Notes: generated by a model not told the origin, from the letters alone. 64,000 bases of DNA from Gordonia mangrovi (GCF_024734075.1 NZ_CP102850.1:2480001-2544000); one strand, 5' to 3'. Counted from the first letter of the stretch, positions 44,482 through 53,545 are shown. Made by a program: numbers and translations.

Positions 44482-44919
44482 TCAGGGGGCGAAGTCGATC
44501 TCGTCGTCGTCGCCGGCGACATCGTCACGTTCACATTCCGCCAGCACGCCATCGTCGTCGGCGGGCCCACAGTCCCAGCCGTCGATCATCTGGTTACGAC
44601 CGGTCGCGATCAGCGGGCCGTACTGTGCGGCGAGTGCCATGGCCTCGTCGCAGGTGACGTCGCCGTCGGTGATCAGCACCCGCAGGGCACCATCAGGGCC
44701 CGACGTCGTGCCACACTCGCGGTCGTCGGTCGGCTGCGCGTCGGTGGGCGCCGCTGCGCTCCGCGGACTCGGGCCGGCCACGACAGGTGCCGACGGGTTC
44801 TCGGTGACCGTGGTGGTCGTGGTGTCGGCCGCCTGTTCTTCGGTGCCGCACGCGGACGCGAACGCGCACAGTGCGACAGCGGTCAAACCGACGGAAAGGC
44901 GTGCGACGTGGTGCAGCAT
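44482..44919 (-). CDS. Small lipoprotein, unknown function
   Basis: The 145-aa product has a lipoprotein-like signal (LSVGLTAVALCAFASAC, lipid Cys near residue 24), a Thr-rich linker and a C-terminal acidic domain (GPDGALRVLITDGDVTCDEAMALAAQYG, then DGWDCGPADDDG) with three further cysteines. The pattern VTCDEAMALAAQYG recurs in small mycobacterial secreted proteins. The ATG lies 6 bases after TACGGT (44926-44931, minus strand), a leaderless-type start. It has no clear operon partner. Confidence 0.75.
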   Translation of the reverse strand: MLHHVARLSVGLTAVALCAFASACGTEEQAADTTTTTVTENPSAPVVAGPSPRSAAAPTDAQPTDDRECGTTSGPDGALRVLITDGDVTCDEAMALAAQYGPLIATGRNQMIDGWDCGPADDDGVLAECERDDVAGDDDEIDFAP

Positions 44920-45003
44920 GACTTCACCGTAACGAACTGCGGGCGGTGATCACCGACGAGCGGCGAGTTTTGCGCGGTCTCGTCGAACTGCGAGAATTCC
45001 TCG

Positions 45004-46263
45004 GTGAGTTCCACCCCGTTGCCGCCTGACCATTCCTTCACCGTCGGGACCTCGCTGCCCGGCTCGATGGGTCGTACCGGCGTGATCGACACCCCGCACG
45101 GACGCATCCACACCCCAGCGTTCGTGCCGGTCGGCACCAAGGCGACGGTCAAGACGGTACTGCCCGAGTCGGTCGGCGAACTCGGCGCGCAGGCGGTGCT
45201 CGCGAACGCCTATCACCTCTATCTGCAGCCCGGCCCGGACATCATCGACGAGGCGGGTGGGCTCGGCGCATTCATGAACTGGCCCGGCCCCACCTACACC
45301 GACAGCGGCGGATTCCAGGTGATGTCGCTGGGCGCCGGGTTCAAGAAGGTGATCTCGATGGATGTCACCGGCGAACAGAACGACGAGATCACCGCCGAGG
45401 GGCGGGAACGACTGTCGCTGGTCGACGACGACGGCGTCACCTTCAAATCACACCTCGACGGATCGGCGCACCGGTTCACCCCGGAGGTGTCGATGCAGAT
45501 CCAGCATCAGCTGGGCGCCGACATCATCTTCGCCTTCGACGAGCTCACCACCTTGATGAACACCCGCCGCTACCAGGAGAACTCACTGGAACGCACCCGC
45601 CTGTGGGCGATCCGCTGCCTCGCCGAACACAACCGGCTCTCCCGGGAGCGCACCCACCGCCCGCCGCAGTCGCTGTGGGGGGTCATCCAGGGCGCGCAGT
45701 ACGAGGATCTGCGCCGTAAGGCCGCTCGCGATCTGGTCACCATGAGCGCGATGGACCAGGCCGACGGGGGACGCGGTTTCGGTGGCTACGGCATCGGCGG
45801 GGCGCTGGAGAAGGACAACCTGGGCACCATCGTCGGCTGGGTCAACCGGGAACTGCCCGAGGACACCGCCAAGCACCTGCTCGGCATCAGCGAACCCGAC
45901 GACATCTTCACCGCCATCGAGAACGGTGCCGACACCTTCGACTGTGTGTCACCCACCCGGGTGGCGCGCAACGGCGCGATCTACTCACTCGACGGTCGCT
46001 ACAACATCACGAATGCCAAGTACCGCAAAGACTTCCGGTCCCTCGATCCCGAGATCGACAACTACACCAGCCAGTACAGCCGGGCCTACCTGCATCACCT
46101 GTTCAAGGCGAAAGAAGGACTGGCCGCCACGCTCGCCACGCTGCACAACGTCTCCTTCATCGTGACCATGGTCGACCGGGCCCGGCAGTCGATCGAGGAC
46201 GGCACCTACCCGGCGTACCGCGACGAGTTCCTGGCGCGCTACTACGCGGGCGCCCGCAGCTGA
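45004..46263 (+). CDS. tgt: tRNA-guanine transglycosylase, variant lacking zinc cysteines
   Basis: This 419-aa protein has the TGT barrel: GRIHTPAFVPVGTKATVK, NAYHLYLQPG, YTDSGGFQVMSL, IFAFDELTT, and the nucleophile region FDCVSPTRVARNG. Two features are odd. The usual pocket segment LAVGEPKEDM is replaced by ALEKDNLG, and the zinc site CxCxxC is replaced by IDNYTSQ with only the histidine (LHN) kept. The enzyme may therefore exchange a base other than preQ1, for example salvaged queuine, and its zinc site must differ. GTG start; a GluQ-RS gene at 49767 supports a queuosine context. Confidence 0.88.
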   Translation: MSSTPLPPDHSFTVGTSLPGSMGRTGVIDTPHGRIHTPAFVPVGTKATVKTVLPESVGELGAQAVLANAYHLYLQPGPDIIDEAGGLGAFMNWPGPTYTDSGGFQVMSLGAGFKKVISMDVTGEQNDEITAEGRERLSLVDDDGVTFKSHLDGSAHRFTPEVSMQIQHQLGADIIFAFDELTTLMNTRRYQENSLERTRLWAIRCLAEHNRLSRERTHRPPQSLWGVIQGAQYEDLRRKAARDLVTMSAMDQADGGRGFGGYGIGGALEKDNLGTIVGWVNRELPEDTAKHLLGISEPDDIFTAIENGADTFDCVSPTRVARNGAIYSLDGRYNITNAKYRKDFRSLDPEIDNYTSQYSRAYLHHLFKAKEGLAATLATLHNVSFIVTMVDRARQSIEDGTYPAYRDEFLARYYAGARS

Positions 46264-46345
46264 TCGCGGCGGTGTTTGGCGGGCCGTCGGCGCGGGTAGG
46301 CGCGTAGCAAGCCCGGGCGGGCGCCGCGGAGTTCGCCGAGGGCCA

Positions 46346-46380
46346 GGTCCCCGGGGTTCGGAGCTGTAGCCCCGGGGACC
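46346..46380. repeat. Hairpin upstream of the GAF-ANTAR gene
   Basis: GGTCCCCGGGG (46346-46356) pairs exactly with CCCCGGGGACC (46370-46380) around a 13-base loop. It lies 83 bases after the tgt stop and 110 bases before the next start. It may end tgt transcription, though no T-run follows, or act in the leader of the ANTAR gene. Confidence 0.65.
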
Positions 46381-46490
46381 GCACTCGTGGTAGCCACTCG
46401 GACGTCCCCGACCACGGACTACGGTGGACTCGGGTGTCCGCCGTCGACGATGGTGCGAAGCCGCTGGCACGGGACCGGAGGAGATGACAG

Positions 46491-47180
46491 ATGAGTGTCC
46501 ATCAGGCGATCGCCGATCTGGTGCGCACGATGCATGCGATCCCGGAGACCGAGCGGGCCGCCACTGATTCTGTGATCGAGGCCATCACCGTCGGCGCCGT
46601 CGACCATGTTCCGGGAACCGACCACGCCGGGGTGCTTCTCGTCGATCCGAAAGCACGTGCGTACGAGACGATCGCCCCGACCGACGAGATCATGGTCCAC
46701 CTCGATCGCCTGCAGCAGGAGACCGGTCAGGGGCCGTGCGTCGAGGCCGCGTTCGAGCACCATATGGTCCGGGTAGACGACATCGCCACCGATCCGCGGT
46801 GGCCGGCGCTGTCGGCGCGCACCCTGGCCGAAACCCCGGCGCGGTCGAGTCTGTCGTTCCAGCTGTTCACCCACCAAGCCGCGCTCGGTGCACTGAACCT
46901 GTTCTCCGACAAACCGAACGCGTTCGACGAGGAGTCCGTGGAGGTGGGACTCGTCTACGCCACCCATGCCTCGTTGGCGCTGTACCGGGCGCGTCAGCAG
47001 GGCGACTTCCGCAGCGCATTGGCCAGTCGTGATCTGATCGGTCAGGCCAAGGGCATGCTGATGGAGCGGTTCTCGATCGATGCCGTGGCTGCGTTCGAAC
47101 TGCTCCGACGGCTGTCGCAGGACACCAACACGCCGCTGGTCGACGTGGCCCGACAGGTGACCGAAACCAAGCCGGCCTAG
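46491..47180 (+). CDS. GAF-ANTAR domain regulator
   Basis: This 229-aa protein has an N-terminal GAF sensor domain (residues about 15-165, DHAGVLLVDPKARAYETIAPTD, ETGQGPCVEAAFEHHMVRVDD) and a C-terminal ANTAR domain (ASRDLIGQAKGMLMERFSID, AFELLRRLSQDTNTPLVDVAR). ANTAR domains bind paired RNA stem-loops and block transcription termination. GGAGGAG lies upstream of the ATG. The sensed signal and RNA targets are unknown. The gene precedes the CNNM pair but there is a 106-base gap to the small ORF. Confidence 0.9.
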   Translation: MSVHQAIADLVRTMHAIPETERAATDSVIEAITVGAVDHVPGTDHAGVLLVDPKARAYETIAPTDEIMVHLDRLQQETGQGPCVEAAFEHHMVRVDDIATDPRWPALSARTLAETPARSSLSFQLFTHQAALGALNLFSDKPNAFDEESVEVGLVYATHASLALYRARQQGDFRSALASRDLIGQAKGMLMERFSIDAVAAFELLRRLSQDTNTPLVDVARQVTETKPA

Positions 47181-47286
47181 ACCTCGCAGGAGCAGGAACT
47201 CGACTGCCGTACCATTCGTTGCGCACCTGTGAGGCCGGTGCGAGCACCGTGCCCTCACCGCCCCGAAGTCCAGTGAGAAAGTCCCG

Positions 47287-47385
47287 ATGAGTCGCGCCAA
47301 GCGCCCCCGACCGAAACGCAAGAAACCTCGAAGACCCGGCTCCCCGACGATGCCTGACCGTACGACGGCGGTGGCCACATGGTGA
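47287..47385 (+). CDS. Candidate 32-aa basic leader ORF upstream of the CNNM pair
   Basis: ATG at 47287 opens 32 codons starting MSRAKRPRPKRKKPRRPGSP, very rich in Arg, Lys and Pro. Its stop (47383-47385) overlaps the start of the following membrane-protein gene (47379), so ribosomes finishing it could reinitiate there. A weak purine-rich site (GAGAAAG) precedes it. Proline-containing leader peptides control some Mg2+ transporter genes in other bacteria, which makes such a role worth considering, but there is no direct evidence. Confidence 0.4.
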   Translation: MSRAKRPRPKRKKPRRPGSPTMPDRTTAVATW

Positions 47386-48752
47386 CCGTCCTCGGCATTC
47401 TCGCCGGCATCCTGGTCGTCTTCCTGATCACCGCCCTGACCGGCTATTTCGTGGCGCAGGAGTTCGGCTTCATGGCCGTGGATCGCTCGCGGCTGCAGGC
47501 TCGCGCCGAAGCCGGTGACGCCGCCGCGGCGCGCGCGCTGACCGTCACCCGTCGCACCTCGTTCATGCTGTCCGGAGCCCAACTGGGCATCACGGTCACC
47601 GGACTGCTCGTCGGCTATGTGGCCGAGCCACTCATCGGCAGCGGCGTCGGCGACCTGCTCGGCGACATCGGTGTGCCGGTGGCGCTCGGGGTCACCATCG
47701 GCACCGTCATCGCCATCGGCTTCTCCACAGTGGTGCAGATGGTGTTCGGCGAGCTGTTCCCCAAGAACCTCGCGATCGCGCGACCGGAGCCGGTGGCGCG
47801 GTGGCTGGCCCGATCCACCACCGTCTACCTGGCCGTGTTCGGCTGGCTGATCACCCTCTTCGACACCGCATCGAACCTGCTGCTGCGGGCGCTGCGGATC
47901 GAGCCGGTCCACGATGTGGAGCATTCGGCCACCCCGCGCGATCTCGAGCACATCGTCGCCGAATCCCGCGACGCCGGTGAACTGCCCGCCGAGCTGTCGG
48001 CGATGCTCGATCGGGTCCTCGACTTCCCCACCCGCACCGCCGAGCACGCCATGATCCCGCGCACCCGGGTCGATGTGCTGCGCGCGACGGACCCGGCCGC
48101 GACGGTCCTCGAGGCGATGAGCGCCGGACACACCAGATATCCCGTGGTGGACGACCGGGCCGACGTGGCCGGTGTCGTCCACCTGCACGACGTGCTCGTC
48201 TGGTCTGACGGCGACACCGCTGACAGCACCACCACGGCCGCCGACCTCGCCAGACCGGCCGTCATCGTGCCGGTCTCGCTGCCTCTGCCGGAGGTGCTCG
48301 CCCAGATCGACGACGCCCACGACGAACTGGCGGTGGTCATCGACGAGTACGGCGGATTCGCCGGGGTGGTGACCGTCGAGGACATCGCCGAGGAACTCGT
48401 CGGGGAGATCGACGACGAACACGATCCGGATGTCGCACGACCGATCGCCCGCGTCGAGGACGGCTGGCGGATCCGCGGCGACGCACACCTCGACGAGGTG
48501 TCCCGAGTGGTCGGCCGCGACCTACCCGAGGGGGACCACGAGACCGTGGCTGGGCTGGTCATCGCCGAATTCGGTGGCCTACCGGCCGTCGGCGACGTCA
48601 TCGAGGTCGACTTGGCCGGTGACCCCGTGCCGATCGGCGACGACGATCTGCGCCCCGCGATCGCGACCCTGACGGTGCTGTCGGTGGGCCGGCATGTGCC
48701 GTCGTCGGTGCTGTTGACCATCCCGACCGTCGATGAGGAGCGTGCGCGATGA
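47379..48752 (+). CDS. CNNM/CorC (hemolysin C-like) membrane protein
   Basis: This 457-aa protein has an N-terminal CNNM (DUF21) domain with four membrane segments (FFVAQ-type EFGFMAVDRSRL, SFMLSGAQLGITVTGLLVGYVAEP, VVQMVFGELFPKNLAIARPE), two CBS domains (about residues 215-340, including YPVVDDRADVAGVVHLHD and LAVVIDEYGGFAGVVTVEDI), and a C-terminal CorC/HlyC domain. The family is implicated in Mg2+/Co2+ handling. The gene overlaps the next homologue by 4 bases (ATGA). Confidence 0.92.
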   Translation: MVTVLGILAGILVVFLITALTGYFVAQEFGFMAVDRSRLQARAEAGDAAAARALTVTRRTSFMLSGAQLGITVTGLLVGYVAEPLIGSGVGDLLGDIGVPVALGVTIGTVIAIGFSTVVQMVFGELFPKNLAIARPEPVARWLARSTTVYLAVFGWLITLFDTASNLLLRALRIEPVHDVEHSATPRDLEHIVAESRDAGELPAELSAMLDRVLDFPTRTAEHAMIPRTRVDVLRATDPAATVLEAMSAGHTRYPVVDDRADVAGVVHLHDVLVWSDGDTADSTTTAADLARPAVIVPVSLPLPEVLAQIDDAHDELAVVIDEYGGFAGVVTVEDIAEELVGEIDDEHDPDVARPIARVEDGWRIRGDAHLDEVSRVVGRDLPEGDHETVAGLVIAEFGGLPAVGDVIEVDLAGDPVPIGDDDLRPAIATLTVLSVGRHVPSSVLLTIPTVDEERAR

Positions 48753-49759
48753 GCAATCCGTGGATCGTCGTACTGGTCACCGTCGGATTGATCGCGGCCA
48801 GCGCCTTCTTCGTCGCCGTGGAGTTCGCGCTCATCGCCGCCCGACGGCACCGGCTCGAAGATGCCGCCGCCGGCAGTCGGTCGGCGCGCGCCGCGCTGCG
48901 CAGCGCCTCGGAGCTATCGGTGCTGTTGGCGGGTTCGCAACTGGGGATCACCGTCTGCACGCTCGCACTCGGCGCCGTCACCAAGCCGGCCGTGCATCAT
49001 TGGCTCACGCCGTTGTTCGAGACGTGGGGGATGCCGACGTGGTCCGCCGATGTCGCCGGCTTCGTCCTCGCGCTGATCGTGGTGACATTCCTGCACCTCG
49101 TTGTCGGTGAGATGGCGCCGAAATCGTGGGCGATCGCGCATCCGGAACGGTCGGCGACGATGCTGGCCCTGCCGATGCGCGCGTTCATGTGGCTCACCCG
49201 TCCGCTCATCGTGCGACTGAACGCGCTGGCCAACTGGTGTCTGCACCGGGTGGGGGTCGAGGCGGTCGACGAGGTCGCCGCCGGGCAGGACGCCGACGCC
49301 CTGCGTCACCTGGTCGAGCATTCCGCCACCGTCGGCACCCTCGACGAGCGCTATCACGCACATCTGTCCGGAGCGCTGGAACTGCAGCGACTGACCGTCG
49401 CAGACGTGCTCACCGACGACGCGGTGAGCGCGGTGGATGCGACCGCGTCGCCGGCGGTGATCCGGGCGATGTCGATGGCGACCGGACATCGGCGGCTTCT
49501 CGTGCGGGGCAGCGACTCCGGGGCCCGACCCTACGTGGGCGTCGTCCACGTGCGGGATTGCCTGGCCGCCGGCGCCGACGCCAGTGCAGCCGACCTGATG
49601 CGTCCGGTGCCGACCTTTCCGGCTACCGAGCCCGTACATCGGGCGTTGGCCACGATGCGGGAGACCCGACAGCATGTGGCCGTCGTGATGGTCGACGACG
49701 AGGTCGCCGGGGTGCTGACCCTGCACGACGTTCTGGATCGACTGTTGGCGACTGCCTGA
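48749..49759 (+). CDS. Second CNNM-type membrane protein, lacking the CorC domain
   Basis: This 336-aa protein is a paralogue of its neighbour: a DUF21 membrane domain (FFVAVEFALIAARRHRLED, VLLAGSQLGITVCTLALG, VVGEMAPKSWAIAHPE) followed by a CBS pair (VLTDDAVSAVDATASPAVIRAM, HVAVVMVDDEVAGVLTLHDVLDRL). It stops right after the CBS region, so it has no C-terminal CorC domain. The tight coupling suggests the two proteins form a hetero-oligomer; paired genes of this type are common in actinobacteria. Confidence 0.9.
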   Translation: MSNPWIVVLVTVGLIAASAFFVAVEFALIAARRHRLEDAAAGSRSARAALRSASELSVLLAGSQLGITVCTLALGAVTKPAVHHWLTPLFETWGMPTWSADVAGFVLALIVVTFLHLVVGEMAPKSWAIAHPERSATMLALPMRAFMWLTRPLIVRLNALANWCLHRVGVEAVDEVAAGQDADALRHLVEHSATVGTLDERYHAHLSGALELQRLTVADVLTDDAVSAVDATASPAVIRAMSMATGHRRLLVRGSDSGARPYVGVVHVRDCLAAGADASAADLMRPVPTFPATEPVHRALATMRETRQHVAVVMVDDEVAGVLTLHDVLDRLLATA

Positions 49760-49766
49760 GACCGGC

Positions 49767-50687
49767 CTATCGCCACTCGGCCCCGGTCAGAATCCACGGT
49801 TCCTTCGGCAGGGTGTCGGGCCGGAACCGTTCGGCGAGCAACGGCAGGTCCACCGACTCGCCGTCGTCGGCGAGCCACAGCGACTGTGCGATGTGCGACA
49901 GCACCTGGCCGGCGGTGACACCGTGTTCGGCGAGATCGGTCAGGGTCACCGCGCCGTCGCGCTTGCTGAGCCGAATGCGCTTGTCGTTGAGCACCATCGG
50001 CACGTGGGCATAGCCGGGTGGCCGATGCCCGAGCAGGGTGGCGAGGTACGCCTGCCGCGGCGCCGACGAGAGCAGGTCACCGCCGCGCACCACCTGGTCG
50101 ACGCCTTGGGCGGCGTCGTCGACGACCACCGCGAGGTTGTAGGCGGGGGTGCCGTCGTTGCGTTGGATGACGAAGTCGTCGACCATCGCGGTGTAGGGGC
50201 CGTGCAGGATGTCATCGACGGTGAAATGGTCCACCTCGGAGCGGATTCGGATCGCGGGTGGTCGAGTCTTGCGTCGTTCGGCGCGGCCGGCCTCGGTGAG
50301 GTCGCGGCAGGTGCCGGGGTAGGCGCCCTGCGGGGCGTGCGGCGCCGACGGCGCCTCCATGATCTCGCGGCGCGTGCAGAAACACTCGAAGGTGCGGCCC
50401 TGCTCGTGCAGCCCGTCGATGACCGACCGGTACGACGGCAGCCGGTGTGACTGGTAGATCACCGGCGGGTCCCAGTCCAGACCCAGCGCCGCCAGATCGG
50501 TGAGTTGCTGACGGTCGGAGCCCACTGCGGTGCGGTCGAGGTCCTCCATCCGGATGAAGAAGGCCCGGTCGGTGGTGCGGGCGAACAACCATGCCAGCAC
50601 CGCGGTGCGGAGATTGCCGACGTGCAGGTCACCCGACGGGGACGGCGCATACCGTCCCGCCGGCATCGCGCTTGCACCCAGGTCCAT
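49767..50687 (-). CDS. gluQ: Glutamyl-Q tRNA(Asp) synthetase
   Basis: This 306-aa protein is a GluRS paralogue without the anticodon-binding domain. It attaches glutamate to queuosine in tRNA-Asp. The signatures are GRYAPSPSGDLHVGNLRTA, the zinc ligands FECFCTRRE and AYPGTC, and the KMSKS-type loop RIRLSKRDGA. The ATG at 50687 has AGGGTG upstream; the open frame extends three codons further to a GTG. Its presence implies Q-modified tRNA-Asp and fits the TGT gene at 45004. Confidence 0.93.
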   Translation of the reverse strand: MDLGASAMPAGRYAPSPSGDLHVGNLRTAVLAWLFARTTDRAFFIRMEDLDRTAVGSDRQQLTDLAALGLDWDPPVIYQSHRLPSYRSVIDGLHEQGRTFECFCTRREIMEAPSAPHAPQGAYPGTCRDLTEAGRAERRKTRPPAIRIRSEVDHFTVDDILHGPYTAMVDDFVIQRNDGTPAYNLAVVVDDAAQGVDQVVRGGDLLSSAPRQAYLATLLGHRPPGYAHVPMVLNDKRIRLSKRDGAVTLTDLAEHGVTAGQVLSHIAQSLWLADDGESVDLPLLAERFRPDTLPKEPWILTGAEWR

Positions 50688-50775
50688 CGCGATCACCCTA
50701 CCGACCGGGCCGCATCCTCGGCCCCATCACCTCGATCACCCCGCCCGTATCCGGCCGGCCCGTACCATGTGACCC

Positions 50776-51831
50776 GTGGACCTCCCGGTAATGCCGCCGA
50801 TCGCGCCAATGCTCGCCAAAGCCGTCACGACGGTCCCCGACCAGCCTGGTGGCGATCTGGTGTGGTCCTACGAACCCAAGTGGGATGGCTTTCGGGCGTT
50901 GATCTTTCGGGACGGTCACGAGGTGGCGATCGGTTCGCGCGGCGGCAAAGATCTGGCCCGCTACTTCCCTGAACTGGTCGCCGCCGCCAAGGCCGAACTG
51001 CCGGAGAAGGCGGTCGTGGACGGGGAGATCGGGGTCCCGGCGCTGATCGGCGACACGCACCGACTGGACTGGGACTCGCTGGCCCAGCGCATCCACCCGG
51101 CCGAGTCCCGGGTCACCATGCTCGCGGCGAAGACACCGGCGATCTTCATCGGGTTCGACGCGCTGGCGCTGGGGCGCGCCGACGTGATGGGCGAGCCGTT
51201 CGCAGTCCGGCGGGAGGCCCTGCTGCGGGCCATCGATCCGTCCGGTGGCGCCGACCGCCGACTACGGGTCAGTCGGGTGACCGACGATGCGGCCGTCGCC
51301 ACCGACTGGTTCACCGCCTTCGAGGGCGCCGGGCTCGACGGCGTCGTCGCCAAACGGCTCGCCGGCGCCTACGTCGAGAACAAACGGGAGATGGTGAAGG
51401 TCAAACACAAGCGCACCGCCGACTGCGTCGTGTTCGGCTACCGCGTGCACAAGAGCGGCACCGGCCTCGGCTCCATGCTGCTCGGGCTCTACGCCGACGG
51501 CGAGCTACGGATGGTCGGCGGTGCCGGCGCCTTCTCCGACGCCAAACGCATCGAGCTGCAGCAGATGTTCGAGCCGATGCGCCTGGATCCCGACAAACCA
51601 TCCGCGGGGGAACCGACCCGCTGGCGCTCGGAGAAGTCCGGCGAGTGGATTCCCATCCGGCCCGAGCTGGTGGTGGAGGTGGCCTACGACCAGATGGAAA
51701 ACCACCGGTTCCGGCACACCGTGAAGTTCCTGCGCTGGCGACCGGACCGCGATCCGGAGAGCTGCACCTACGAGCAGCTCGAGGTGCCACTCACCTACGA
51801 CCTGCACGACGTCCTGGAAGGAACGTCCTGA
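50776..51831 (+). CDS. ligC: ATP-dependent DNA ligase, LigC type
   Basis: This 351-aa ligase has the adenylation lysine in motif I YEPKWDGFRA (Lys35), EKAVVDGEIG (motif III region), LDGVVAKRL (motif IV) and EMVKVKHKRTADCVVFGY (motif V), followed by an OB domain. The GTG start is 7 bases after TACCAT (50763-50768), a leaderless-type start. It is directly followed by a LigD-polymerase-like gene, matching the mycobacterial LigC-Prim-PolC arrangement that acts in short-gap excision repair. Confidence 0.93.
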   Translation: MDLPVMPPIAPMLAKAVTTVPDQPGGDLVWSYEPKWDGFRALIFRDGHEVAIGSRGGKDLARYFPELVAAAKAELPEKAVVDGEIGVPALIGDTHRLDWDSLAQRIHPAESRVTMLAAKTPAIFIGFDALALGRADVMGEPFAVRREALLRAIDPSGGADRRLRVSRVTDDAAVATDWFTAFEGAGLDGVVAKRLAGAYVENKREMVKVKHKRTADCVVFGYRVHKSGTGLGSMLLGLYADGELRMVGGAGAFSDAKRIELQQMFEPMRLDPDKPSAGEPTRWRSEKSGEWIPIRPELVVEVAYDQMENHRFRHTVKFLRWRPDRDPESCTYEQLEVPLTYDLHDVLEGTS

Positions 51832-51832
51832 C

Positions 51833-52897
51833 ATGCCTTCTCGTTCTCCCGCGGAGGAACTCGACGTCGACGGTGTCGCCGTCCGGCTGAGCAACCCGGA
51901 CAAGATCTACTTTCCGGAACTCGGCGAGAACGGTGGCCGCAAACGCGATCTCGTCGGGTACTACCGCGACATCGCCCTGCAGGGCGCCATCATGACCGCC
52001 CTGCGCAACCGGCCGACGTTCCTGCAACGTTTCCCCGACGGGGTCGACGGCGACGAGATCTACCAGAAACACATCGCCAAGAAGCGGCCCGAGCACGTGC
52101 AGTCGACGCGAATCGTGTTCCCCTCCGGCCGCACCGGCGACGCGATCAAACCGACCATCCCCGCCGACATCGTGTGGGGCGCCAACCTCGGCACCGTCAC
52201 CTTCCACAGTTGGCCCACCGTCGACCCCGACAACGACCACCCCGATCAGCTCCGCATCGACCTCGACCCGCAGCCGGGCACCGACTTCGACGACGTGCGA
52301 CGCGTCGCCATCGACGGGCTGAAACCACTGCTGGAGGAGTTGGGTTACACGGGTTTTCCGAAGACCTCCGGCGGTCGTGGCATCCACGTGTTCGTCCCCA
52401 TCGAACCGAAATGGGACTTCATCGCCACCCGGCGTGCGGTGATCGCGCTGGCCCGTGAACTGGAACGACGCGACCCCGACGCGGTGACCACCTCGTGGTG
52501 GAAAGAGGAACGCGGCGAACGGATCTTCATCGACTTCAACCAGAATGCGCGCGACCGTACGATGGCCTCGCCGTATTCGGCGCGACGCAGCCCCAACGCG
52601 CGCGTGTCCACGCCGGTGACGTGGGACGAACTGGCCGAAGTTGACCCCGACGACTGCACCATCGCGACCGTGCCCGATCTGGTGGCTCGACGCGGAGATC
52701 CGATGGCCGACATCGCCGAGCGCCGCCGGGGCATCGAACCGCTGCTGGAGATGGTGCAGCGCGACGACGCCAACGGGCTCGGCGACATGCCGTATCCGCC
52801 CAGCTACCCCAAGATGCCCGGCGAACCGCCGCGGGTGCAGCCCAGCAAGAAGGTCGCCGCGCACTGGGACGAGAAGGGTAACCGCGTCGAAGAGTAA
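51833..52897 (+). CDS. LigD polymerase-domain-like primase-polymerase (Prim-PolC)
   Basis: This 354-aa stand-alone archaeo-eukaryotic primase-like protein has SNPDKIYFPELG, FLQRFPDGVDGDEIYQKH, the catalytic DxD in RIDLDPQPGTDF (about residues 143-145), TSGGRGIHVFVPI and the basic/acidic RIFIDFNQNARDRTMASPYS. Mycobacterial homologues (Rv3730c) fill short gaps and tolerate ribonucleotides. It starts 1 base after the ligC stop, so the two are co-expressed. No Ku gene is present in the window. Confidence 0.92.
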   Translation: MPSRSPAEELDVDGVAVRLSNPDKIYFPELGENGGRKRDLVGYYRDIALQGAIMTALRNRPTFLQRFPDGVDGDEIYQKHIAKKRPEHVQSTRIVFPSGRTGDAIKPTIPADIVWGANLGTVTFHSWPTVDPDNDHPDQLRIDLDPQPGTDFDDVRRVAIDGLKPLLEELGYTGFPKTSGGRGIHVFVPIEPKWDFIATRRAVIALARELERRDPDAVTTSWWKEERGERIFIDFNQNARDRTMASPYSARRSPNARVSTPVTWDELAEVDPDDCTIATVPDLVARRGDPMADIAERRRGIEPLLEMVQRDDANGLGDMPYPPSYPKMPGEPPRVQPSKKVAAHWDEKGNRVEE

Positions 52898-52915
52898 CGC
52901 CGGTCCGGCGACCAG

Positions 52916-53545
52916 TCAGGTGACGTGCGACCCGGTGCCCGCCAGCGTCTCGGCCCGATCCCGGATACCGTGCAGCATCTTGTGTTCCATGATCAGTGAG
53001 CCCGGTTCCATCGGGAGCATCCCGATCCGGTCGATCAGCCGGGGCAGGCGGAAACGGTTGCGGCTGATCAGCCGGGTCGTGCCGTCGTGGCGGTCGATCA
53101 GGGTGAACGCCCATACCCAGTTGCCGTCGGCCGAGCGCGTCGCGAATGCGTGATTCTGTTCCGCGATCTCCACCCGCATCTTGTTGGGACCCAGACCGAT
53201 CTCGTCGCCGATCTGTGGGTGCTGGAATTCGTCGAGTACCACGTCGGTGCTGTGCATGTGCAGGCCGAGGAGATTCTCGATCCAGTCGTAGGTGTAGGCC
53301 CCGCCGCGCGGGGTCGGGCCCATCTGTGCCAGCCACGGATACACGTACTCGGGGCGGGCCAGGATGGTGATGGCGCGGGTCGACACGCCGTCGGGGTCGG
53401 GCAACAACTCGTCGCCCGGCAACGTGGCGGCGACCTCGTCGTCGGTGGCGCCCCAGTTCAGAATCGGCTGCCGGAGGTTGCGTTGGTAGCCCACCGCGGC
53501 GGCGGCAGCCACAGCGCCCGCGGCGAGGATCCATCCGGTGTTCAT
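52916..53545 (-). CDS. Membrane-anchored SRPBCC-fold protein
   Basis: The 209-aa protein has one N-terminal hydrophobic helix (WILAAGAVAAAAAVGY) and a START/SRPBCC-like domain: LPDPDGVSTRAITILARPEYVYPWLAQMG, GAYTYDWIENLLG, GDEIGLGPNKMRVEI and WAFTLIDRHDGTTRLISRNRF. It may bind a lipid or aromatic ligand; the function is unknown. It converges with the Prim-PolC gene, leaving an 18-base gap. A much longer open frame in the same phase through the aconitase gene is an antisense artefact. Confidence 0.8.
   Translation of the reverse strand: MNTGWILAAGAVAAAAAVGYQRNLRQPILNWGATDDEVAATLPGDELLPDPDGVSTRAITILARPEYVYPWLAQMGPTPRGGAYTYDWIENLLGLHMHSTDVVLDEFQHPQIGDEIGLGPNKMRVEIAEQNHAFATRSADGNWVWAFTLIDRHDGTTRLISRNRFRLPRLIDRIGMLPMEPGSLIMEHKMLHGIRDRAETLAGTGSHVT

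Noticed and set aside
46419..48488. 689-codon minus-strand frame across the GAF-ANTAR and CNNM genes
   Set aside because: It is antisense to two genes with clear families, with no ribosome site or motif.
50776..52897. Complete bacterial NHEJ system
   Set aside because: The ligase and polymerase-like genes are separate LigC and Prim-PolC types, and no ku gene is in the window.
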